Source: Lamellibrachia columna
Taxonomy: Eukaryota; Annelida; Polychaeta; Sabellida; Siboglinidae
Direction: 5' to 3'
Assembly: GCA_963662155.1 (NCBI GenBank)
Contig: OY759271.1
Span: forward strand, 14,360,898 to 14,424,897
Length of the DNA: 64,000 nucleotides
The notes under the pieces are model-generated. The model ran no database searches. It was not told the origin of the DNA and worked only from the letters and a program-made list of their open reading frames with translations. The position numbers were made by a program, and so were the translations under genes. This document shows, in pieces, positions 55,749 through 64,000 of the stretch (position 1 is its first letter; each line of letters starts with the position of its first letter).

Positions 55749-56840
55749 AAAATATTAATACGTCTACGGTGTTTAGGTAATATCACCATCAAAATATTAA
55801 TACGTCTACGGTGTTTAGGTAATATCACCATCAAAATATTAATACGTCTACGGTGTTTAGGTAATATCACCATCTAAATATTAATACGTCTACGGTGTTT
55901 AGGTAATATCACCATCAAAATGTTAATACGTCTACGGTGTTTAGGTAATATCACCATCAAAATGTTAATACGTCTACGGTGTTTAGGTAATATCACCATC
56001 AAAATATTAATACGTCTACGGTGTTTAGGTAATATCACCATCAAAATATTAATACGTCTACGGTGTTTAGGTAATATCACCATCAAAATATTAATACGTC
56101 TACGGTGTTTAGGTAATATCACCATCAAAATATTAATACGTCTACGGTGTTTAGGTAATATCACCATCTAAATATTAATACGTCTACGGTGTTTAGGTAA
56201 TATCACCATCAAAATGTTAATACGTCTACGGTGTTTAGGTAATATCACCATCTAAATATTAATACGTCTACGGTGTTTAGGTAATATCACCATCAAAATG
56301 TTAATACGTCTACGGTGTTTAAGTAATATCACCATCAAAATATTAATACGTCTACGGTGTTTAGGTAATATCACCATCAAAATATTAATACGTCTACGGT
56401 GTTTAGGTAATATCACCATCAAAATATTAATACGTCTACGGTGTTTAGGTAATATCACCATCTAAATATTAATACGTCTACGGTGTTTAGGTAATATCAC
56501 CATCAAAATAGTAATACGTCTACGGTGTTTAGGTAATATCACCATCAAAATATTAATACGTCTACGGTGTTTAGGTAATATCACCATCAAAATATTAATA
56601 CGTCTACGGTGTTTAGGTAATATCACCATCTAAATATTAATACGTCTACGGTGTTTAGGTAATATCACCATCAAAATATTAATACGTCTACGGTGTTTAG
56701 GTAATATCACCATCAAAATATTAATACGTCTACGGTGTTTAGGTAATATCACCTTCAAAATATTAATACGTCTACGGTGTTTAGGTAATATCACCATCAA
56801 AATATTAATACGTCTACGGTGTTTAGGTAATATCACCATC
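55749..56840. repeat. 42-bp minisatellite, exactly 26 copies
   Basis: The unit is AAAATATTAATACGTCTACG, then GTGTTTAGGTAATATCACCA, then TC. 1092 bp divides exactly by 42. Variants are limited: TAAATATT or AAAATGTT at the unit start, single TTAAG, AATAGT and CACCTTC changes. Both strands stay open (MVILPKHRRRINIL on the minus strand), which is a periodicity effect. Confidence 0.98.
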
Positions 56841-56998
56841 AAAATGCCTACGCGTTTTCCAATCCGCTTCATACTAAAACCTGTCATTGCCAAAGATGTT
56901 AAACGTGTCAGTTTTCCTAGCTGATTATTGTTACCTCGTGTGGAAATTAAATCAAGTGCAGGTGTAAGTCACCTCGCGGTGCCTATAAAGGGTGGTTC

Positions 56999-57042
56999 CC
57001 GGACACCTGGCGGACACCTGGCGGACACCTGGTGGACACCTC
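56999..57042. repeat. 14-bp direct repeat, about 3 copies
   Basis: GGACACCTGGCGGA-type unit: CACCTGGCGGACACCTGGCG, then GACACCTGGTGGACACCTC. Confidence 0.85.
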
Positions 57043-57848
57043 TGAGTCCGCCTGTGCTGCTAATACCTTCTTCTCCCCCTTAACTCCTTTACGAATGCTT
57101 CTCCGTCCTCTCGACGAATTCGATTCAAATACTGTCAGCTGTTTCTCAATTCCAATGTTTTCTTGTCATCCGACCCCCCCCCCCGTCATTCACTCTGCAC
57201 ATTCTACTAACTCACCAGTTTTTTTCAGCTACCTGTACATCTCCTCCTGTGTCTGTATGCGTTAATAAAAATGTTCACAAACCAGATACACGAGCCTGTA
57301 CAACACATGCCTCAAGAAATTCCTCCGTCCTTGCACACTGTCCCCCCAAAGTATACGAAATTTACAATTTGCTGAAAGTTAACTTTTGTCCATTCTTTGG
57401 CGTTGTCCGTCTAATTCATCCTCTGCGGGTCTCTCTTTCTCTTTCCTGTTTCTGTTCCTTGAAGAATGATTGTTGCCAGGCCAGTGGACTTCGTGACATG
57501 GCCATATCATCCCAGTGTGCGTCTTGTTACTGCGTCTTTTTACACAGAGCTATGCGTGACAGACTGATGCTCTCGCAAAATTACTAGTGAAGATGCTCGT
57601 TCTAAACAGCGAACATGAAACACGAGAAAACGAACGCTAATGTTTTTATCACGATACGCTTAACATGTTTCCGGTTCACGGCGTCCGACTTTCACGTAAC
57701 GCATTGGTTGAGTGATTGCGTATTCGGTGTCAGTAGTAACAATGCAGTAGATGATGCACTGACGTGCGCATACGTATCCCGCCTAAAGAAATAACGATTT
57801 AGATCTGGCAAATCACAATCACTTCATCGTGTCGTTCCGAAACGAAAC

Positions 57849-58847
57849 ATGGGATACAATCGGGTTAGTATAAGAACGTTGTTTATAACAACGTTGTTTC
57901 TAACAACGTTGGTAACTGTTGTTATTATCGCAACCTTAAAAAAAACGGGACATGATTCATGTGTTCAGTCGGTGTACGACAACAGAGTGTCCACTGAACT
58001 ACGTGACGCAAAACCAACGACCGAACCATCGAAGGCGGGCCGGCGGTTCGACCAGCAAGATACACTGCAACGTCGCCTTCCACAGTGCGTCATTATCGGA
58101 GCAATGAAGTGCGGCACCAGGGCACTCGCTGAGTACCTCGATCTTCACCCGGACGTCGTCACGGCACCACACGAAACCAACTATTTCAGTATTTACTACG
58201 GTCGAGGTGTACAATGGTATCGCAGCGAAATGCCGCTGTCTCGACCAAATCAGATCACCATGGAGAAATCTCCAAGCTACTTCAGACATCGTGAAGCTCC
58301 AGTCCGTATACATGCGATGAACGCTACCATTAAGATCATGTTAACTGTTCGCGATCCCGTCGCTAGATCGGTTTCTGATTGGCTTCACCATTGTCGTAGG
58401 TATGAATCCGACATTTCGACATGTCGGACATACGAAAGTTCCGGTATACTCACGCCGACGGGACAAATCAACCGAAATAGTCCGTTCATTATACGCTCGT
58501 CGTTCGCCCGTGCCATCGAAAATTGGACACAACTGTTCCCACTCGGTACTCGGTTTCATATCGTCGACGGTCACAAACTGGTGTCTGACCCCGTCTCCGA
58601 ACTGGAAAAGGTCGAAACTTTCCTCGGGTTGCGCCATCATATCACCCAGAAAAACCTTGTGTTCAACGAAAAACGTGGATTTTACTGCATGGTTTCCGAT
58701 CGGAAAGAGGAACGTTGCCTGGGGGACGACAAAGGAGTCAAACATCCCACTTTGGTGCCAGAAGTTGAGGCAAAGTTGAGGAGTTATTTCCAACCACTGA
58801 ATCAGCATTTCTACCATATTGTTGGACGTGATTTCGGGTGGCCTTAG
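57849..58847 (+). CDS. HS3ST: Heparan sulfate glucosamine 3-O-sulfotransferase (single exon)
   Basis: 332 residues. It transfers sulfate from PAPS to the 3-OH of glucosamine in heparan sulfate in the Golgi. A short cytoplasmic tail is followed by one signal anchor (about residues 10-30, LFITTLFLTTLVTVVIIATL), giving type II topology. The sulfotransferase domain runs from about 80: 5' PAPS loop IGAMKCGTRAL (Lys87, Arg91), catalytic Glu109 in PHETNYFS (the position of Glu90 in HS3ST1), MEKSPSYF (Lys140), 3' phosphate loop TVRDPVARSVSDW (Arg168, Ser176), FPLGTRFHIVDG, and a Cys280-Cys290 pair in FYCMVSDRKEERC. The end KGVKHP replaces the usual KGR-HP. Single-exon coding is normal for some HS3ST genes. 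The isoform cannot be assigned from motifs alone; the ordinary one-domain length suits HS3ST1/5 types. Confidence 0.93.
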   Translation: MGYNRVSIRTLFITTLFLTTLVTVVIIATLKKTGHDSCVQSVYDNRVSTELRDAKPTTEPSKAGRRFDQQDTLQRRLPQCVIIGAMKCGTRALAEYLDLHPDVVTAPHETNYFSIYYGRGVQWYRSEMPLSRPNQITMEKSPSYFRHREAPVRIHAMNATIKIMLTVRDPVARSVSDWLHHCRRYESDISTCRTYESSGILTPTGQINRNSPFIIRSSFARAIENWTQLFPLGTRFHIVDGHKLVSDPVSELEKVETFLGLRHHITQKNLVFNEKRGFYCMVSDRKEERCLGDDKGVKHPTLVPEVEAKLRSYFQPLNQHFYHIVGRDFGWP

Positions 58848-60469
58848 ATGATCCGTATGTCGGGAATAAAAACGCACTGGCGTATCGTATTTCTGAAACA
58901 TTGGAAACCATAAAAGTATGTACATGATTTAAGAACATTAGTATAATTAATATAAGACATACATACATATGTTCTTTATTTGGTCCATATACATGTAACT
59001 CAACGTGTGAATGTGTACAAATATAAATATTAAACTTATAAATACAGCACAGATATCAAATAAGGGGTCATGAGACTCCCGTTAATACTAAGAACTAGCT
59101 CTCTCACCGGAGTCTTCCTGTGTACAGTTAAGTACCCTTGTAAAATATACATAATATGTAATGATAGAAAAACTGACACAGTTGTAGGCTATATGAAGAC
59201 GAAAACATGACTTCAAAAGTGTTCATTGTCCAAGGAGGTGGGGTAACATAATTGGTCTTGTTGACAGATGTAATAGTTTCTTGTTGCATAAGATATGTTT
59301 GCCAAGAATCATTCTTGGCGTAAGTTGCAAAATCATGTACACTGTGGGTGTCTGTTTTGTGTTTCAATACACAAGGTGCATTATTTGTCGTATGTGGCAA
59401 GATATATCTGAGACTTTGTTTCGCAAACTCGAGTTGTGCCCTGGTTGTGTGTGTATGTTGTATTGTCAATGTGTGCTAAATGCTACTACTTTCATCAGGT
59501 GATAAGTTTTGAAGGTAGGCAGGTAGTTTGTTGTGCTTATTCGTTATTTTATTATTATGACTCTTCGCTATGTTGCTGTCAAATCATTATTGTTAATATG
59601 TTACATGACATTTTAAGAACGTGGCATTAGTATTACATAAATATCATGAAAGCAATGAACGTGAATCACGGCAGTGGGAAAATATTAACGTTGTGCCATT
59701 GTGTCTCGTATATTTCAAAACATTTATGTTTGATTCGGCGTCAATTATGTGTACACTAGGCTGCTTTATTTTGTTGCATCTAATTATCCATTAGCTTGGG
59801 TTGTTATTAAAAGGAATTTCTCTCCCCGACAAAACGCTTTTGAAATACGCGAGCTACATATATGATTACTGACCTGGAATCAGACACGCGTGATGCTAAT
59901 TAGACACACCCAACTGAATAGAATGATTAATTTCACGTCTAATTTCTTTTCCAAAATGCCGGAAATCGCAAGCAGCGTACGGGACGCCGGACAATAAAAC
60001 ATATTTGTGTTCTTTAAATAGACAAAGTAGAAATATTAAAACGCCAAATGATATACACATATACTGACACTGAGATATATCACCGAGACATAACTACCTA
60101 CATTGTGCATACCTTTATTTCAAACCTAAGTCCATGATGCAACAAGACATGTTCTCACTCTCCAATATTGTATACTATTTTGTATTTGTCATGTAAGCTC
60201 AGATGTTTGCGTCCCAGATAGTGAGTAGTACGTCATTGATCATATTAAGACACATGTATTGTAGCCTCATAATTTACATTTGTATTATCATCATGAATTA
60301 CTCACTTATTGTTATTTACAATATGTTGTTGTCTGTATCCTCGTTTTTGAACACTATTCAACTATCTGCGTTTTGAGCCATTATTCATTGACCACAAACC
60401 ACTAACTTCAAATGGTCACACCTTTATGGATATGTACTATTGTGATATCACGGTAATAACGATACGATA

Positions 60470-60473
<4 letters not shown>
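58848..60473. other. Downstream spacer of the HS3ST gene
   Basis: It probably starts with the HS3ST 3' UTR. I see no gene or array. Short frames at 59128-59502 on both strands show no domain. Confidence 0.45.
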
Positions 60474-60561
<88 letters not shown>

Positions 60562-60640
60562 GGATATATATATATCTGGATATATATATATATATCTGGA
60601 TATATATATATATATCTGGATATATATATATATATATGGA
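60474..60640. repeat. (TA)n microsatellite with CTGGATATAT interruptions
   Basis: About 85 bp of pure (TA)n followed by four to five CTGGATATATATATAT units and a final ATGGATC. Tyr-Ile repeat frames are artefacts. Confidence 0.97.
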
Positions 60641-61194
60641 TCTGTAATATTTTCGGACGTAACGTATATTCTTGAGCTCAAAGTATATGTTATATATAGT
60701 ATAGAATTAATAATTGTTTCACTTCGTCTTTCAACCGATCTCGACCGAAGCATAAATTTATTACGCACCACTTAACATCCATTCTTCGTTTCATATACGG
60801 GTGACGAATTCGTATTTTCGCGCACCGGTACAGCTTTGGGTTAGGAATTTGGCATGTTGTTTTTGCGTCGCGAAAACGATTAAATTTACGATGTAATGGA
60901 AGCATGTAATTTCACCCAAGTGTTATGTTGGTATCGCATACTAAATGCATTTAAAACTATTTTATCTGATTCTTACGCGAGGCGTATTTGTGAATCTCGA
61001 TTGCAATTTGCAAACCGTCGAAGCGAAGCCAGCGACAACGATTGATGTCGGCGACAGCGCAAAATAAATAACACGTTGATACTCGTTCATTGATATTGTC
61101 CACCTAATGTTTCTTGAGAATTGTCAAAGCAATTCTAAGTAGGTTTAAGCAGGCCCATTTGGCATTTTCCCCTGGCGGCAGAAAATCTGGGTCC

Positions 61195-61246
61195 ACGACC
61201 GACCGCGTTATATCCGAATCCGCGTAATAACGAGGCGCGACTGTAT
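61195..61246. mobile_element. Possible pogo/Tigger-like transposon terminus
   Basis: CGCGTTATATCCGAATCCGC then GTAATAACGAGGCGCGACTG ending in TATA. On the minus strand this starts TACAGTCGCGCCTCGTTATT, resembling pogo/Tigger ends (TA target, CAGT, CGTTATAACG). No opposite terminus was found. Confidence 0.4.
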
Positions 61247-61619
61247 ATATAATATGCATAGATAGTTTTGCTTGAAAAAGAAAGTAAATTTGGAGAAACA
61301 AAATTAGAAAAAGTTCATTATTAAATCAACGCGGGGCCGCATGGGGTAAAAAAAAAAAATTTCGGACAATGCCCAATAATTACAGCATGCAATGACATAT
61401 ACCAGACAATAATACAAGAAAATACAAAATAGGAAAAATTCTGCTGAGCAAACAAAGAGTGACATCCGAATACTTTCCATCAAATTAGTTACCAACGGTT
61501 CTAGAGATGCGATCATGTGAATAGTCAGATGTGATTGTAGATTCTGTTGAACTTTCTTAAATACCAATGAACTGTTTGCGCGTTTTGGCAGCACCGGAGT
61601 CCGACAAAATATTGTCAAG

Positions 61620-62552
61620 ATTATTCCGACGCATGATGTCCCATTCCGTACTGAGCATAGTCAGATGAACCGATGTGCTTTGATTTTGTGGGATCTTGCA
61701 TGACGGTGTCAATCATGTCACGGCTAATCCGGCACTGTTTACACATGCTGACTATACGAAAGCGTCAAACAAAATCCAACATTCTAACTTAAGCCGGTCG
61801 TACACTGCGCGATTGAGCATGCCCGCACCTGTTGACGAAATTGCAAATGTTTACTCAAATCTTAATCTACTAACTTCAGTGGTGTACTTTGACACTACTC
61901 CTTCTGACAGGGCCTACTAGCCGAATGACTGCACCTGTGTTTGTCATTACATGCACGTCAAGTAGAGATCGCGCGCATAATGCTCTTGAAACTTGGACCA
62001 GTCGCATTTATACTGCGTTCGTATCTTACGACAACCACGGAAGCATAGCTCAGTGTCTCATCGATGTCGCTGTGAATAGACCGGATAAAACACGGCAAAG
62101 TCACTGAGATGGGAGTATATAATGTGGTAAGCTATTAATTAATACTGTTACATTAATTATTCCCCTCACGTTTCGGTATATTTCGTAAAGTTCATAGCTT
62201 AGTTTTATAGTTTAGATCATTTAATTTTGCTAAGGTTTAATTAAACAGTGCATGCTTTTGCTGAAATATATCAATCGTTAGAACGGGTAACTTGTTAAAT
62301 TGAGTAGCGTCGATAAGATCGCAAACAGTTTGACGTCGCTTTTTCGGCAGCGTGTTGGTTCGGCCACTGGACCGAAATTAATGTAATAGTTTGTCCGATG
62401 ATTTCGACAAAGCTAAATACAAATTTGACACAAGCGAGCTAGCATGCCGTAGTGGATATTAGATATGTTACATTTTTCGCGAACTGAGTGTGAAACGAGA
62501 CGGGCACAGACGAGTTTAGGTTGTTGAAATCTTACTTAAAGGGCCCGTTTTG
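61620..62552. other. Spacer with no recognisable gene
   Basis: Two short + strand frames overlap at 61696-62107. They have no known domain and no splice evidence. The segment is richer in CpG than the introns. Confidence 0.35.
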
Positions 62553-62557
62553 TACGG

Positions 62558-62950
62558 TGTTCCCCTACTTGTGTTCCCCTACTTGTGTTCCCCTACTTGT
62601 GTTCCCCTACTTGTGTTCCCCTACTTGTGTTCCCCTACTTGTGTTACCCTACTTGTGTTCCCTTACTTGTGTTCCCCTACTTGTGTTCCCCTACTTGTGT
62701 TCCCCTGCTTGTGTTCCCCTACTTGTGTTACCCTACTTGTGTTCCCCTACTTGTGTTCCTCTACTTGTGTTCCCATACTTGTGTTCCCCTACTTGTGTTA
62801 CCCTACTTGTGTTCCCTTACTTGTGTTCCCCTACTTGTGTTCCCCTACTTGTGTTACCCTACTTGTGTTCCCCTACTTGTGTTCCTCTACTTGTGTTCCC
62901 CTACTTGTGTTGCCCTACTTGTGTTCCCCTACTTGTGTTCCCCTACTTGT
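62558..62950. repeat. 14-bp minisatellite, about 28 copies
   Basis: GTTCCCCTACTTGT repeated with single-base variants (TTACCC, TTCCCTT, CTGCTT, TTCCTC, TTGCCC). Three units make 14 codons without stops, giving false frames of 137-161 codons. Confidence 0.98.
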
Positions 62951-63240
62951 CAATACATGTTAATGGTATTAGTACTAAGAAAAGTTCCAATCAATTCAGG
63001 AATTGACGGTAATTAAAATATTTTACCGATCGCTCTTTTTGCTAAATTAAATACAACCACAGTTGTTAAATGTGTAAAAATCCATTCTACAAAACGTAGC
63101 CTACAATAACTTGCACCAACCTATAATGTAAGGTTTTCTTAGAATTAGCTCGATGAAGCCATAGTAACATTGACGATTTTGGCATCACACATTAAGTAGC
63201 TTTATTGTTGTGTGGAGAACAATTCTTCATTTAATTGAAA

Positions 63241-63477
63241 ATGTCTGCCGCATTCTTGTCGCTACATTTGTTTTCATTGGATGTTCATTCAACATTGCAG
63301 ACGCTGGATTGTTCAGCAGCAGACAGTGGCAACGACGCCTGTTGGCCGACGGCTGTCAACGTCGCAGTACCGGTCTTATCCGCCGGTGTCTTCGTGGCGC
63401 TGCTCGTCATTGTATTTTGGTTTAAATCAAAACCACCAGAGGTCACCGACATTGAGATGGTGGCAGAAGCAAAACCG
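63241..63477 (+). CDS. First coding exon of an unidentified small membrane protein (partial)
   Basis: The ATG at 63241 opens 79 codons to a consensus donor (CCG then GTAGGT at 63478). The first 12 residues are hydrophobic (MSAAFLSLHLFSL), perhaps a signal peptide. A segment with two Cys (LDCSAADSGNDACWP) comes next, then one clear transmembrane helix (about residues 40-60, VAVPVLSAGVFVALLVIVFW), a short basic stretch (FKSKPPE) and an acidic start to the cytosolic tail (VTDIEMVAEAKP). Topology is probably N-terminus outside. The rest of the gene lies beyond the window or in later exons I cannot see. If the donor is not used, the frame continues to 63624 (128 residues). I do not recognise the family. 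Confidence 0.5.
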
Positions 63478-64000
63478 GTAGGTGGCGGCAGTGATTTAGT
63501 GTGGTTTGTTTTGGAAAATATCTTTAAAGCAGTGCGGACATTAGGCATCGCAATTACGTTTGTGTTTTATCGTCTTTATGTACGCAATTTGTCGGTGAAT
63601 TTTCCCTCGGTAACACCGAGGTGAATGGGGTTAATCGTAAAATTCCTTATTTCGTCTCATCCTGTCTATGCTGGCGTAGACCACCGGGAGTGGGACTGGA
63701 ATAAGTGACGGGAGCCTGTGACATTAAAGGTCCTTTCTCAATGAGATTTTTTTGCTAGTCTCATTTCAGATAAATTTTGCAATAAACCAAACCTACCTAG
63801 TATCCACTGCTACATGCTAGCTCGTTTGTGCAACTTTTGTGTGTAGTTTTTGCGAATTCAGACAAACTCTTAAATGACTTAATGCTTGTTCAAGCATTAA
63901 GTGAAGTGAAAATCGAAATGCTGAAAATCATGACTTTCACCTTTGGTGAAATTTCGTAACTTTGTCATGATCGGCAAGAGGATTGAAGTCAAGCCCATGA
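63478..64000. other. Putative intron or 3' flank of the membrane-protein gene
   Basis: No further exon can be supported. A local palindromic phrase (CTTAATGCTTG then TTCAAGCATTAAG, about 63878-63901) forms a hairpin. Confidence 0.4.

Noticed and set aside
55658..56893. 42-bp array considered as a CRISPR-like array or a coding repeat
   Set aside because: There are no unique spacers, the whole unit repeats, and the genome is eukaryotic. Frames open on both strands are explained by a unit of 14 codons.
57249..57587. 112-codon frame just upstream of the HS3ST gene
   Set aside because: No domain, Cys/Ser-rich chance composition, and no overlap with a recognisable exon.
62521..63016. Three overlapping frames of 137-161 codons (repeated FPYLCSPTCVPLLV)
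   Set aside because: 14-bp minisatellite; every frame is open because the unit lacks stops.

Overview
The window is nuclear DNA from a bilaterian animal, probably an invertebrate. It is AT-rich and has GT-AG introns, orphan ends of non-LTR retrotransposons, a hAT transposon and many minisatellites. I cannot fix the phylum; a mollusc, lancelet, hemichordate or similar all remain possible.

Layout. Positions 1-2690 hold a tRNA-derived SINE and a degenerate minisatellite of about 46 bp. A CCAAT-rich block ending in a splice donor (about 2870-3173) is a candidate promoter and non-coding first exon. A 19-exon gene on the + strand (coding 9715-42434) encodes one ankyrin-repeat/BTB protein of 1074 residues, the orthologue of vertebrate ABTB2/ABTB3 (BTBD11). 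I followed every junction and the reading phase stays continuous. A five-exon gene on the - strand (coding 49221-44098) meets it tail to tail. It encodes IMMP1L, the catalytic subunit of the mitochondrial inner-membrane protease, with 161 residues and an intact Ser40/Lys83 dyad. A frameshifted hAT element (about 49529-51770) sits on the opposite strand just upstream of the IMMP1L start exon. A single-exon heparan sulfate 3-O-sulfotransferase lies at 57849-58847 (+). At 63241 (+) the first coding exon of an unidentified small membrane protein begins and its gene runs off the window.

The rest is introns and spacers. They carry three LINE-tail families (called A, B and C here), two SINE-like families, duplicated intronic segments, hairpins and about ten tandem arrays with units of 12 to 46 bp. 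Most long open frames are arrays whose unit is a multiple of 3, or stop-poor low-complexity DNA; they are not genes.

The genes do not form a pathway. ABTB is a BTB/ankyrin adaptor, IMMP1L matures mitochondrial intermembrane-space proteins, and the sulfotransferase works in the Golgi. The most interesting structures are: a 29-bp minisatellite that appears to have grown from coding sequence at the 3' end of a LINE; a 24-bp array whose CpG-to-TpG changes cluster at its two edges; a 42-bp array of exactly 26 copies; and a pair of mutually exclusive hairpins at 17956-18002. I found no convincing new multi-gene system.
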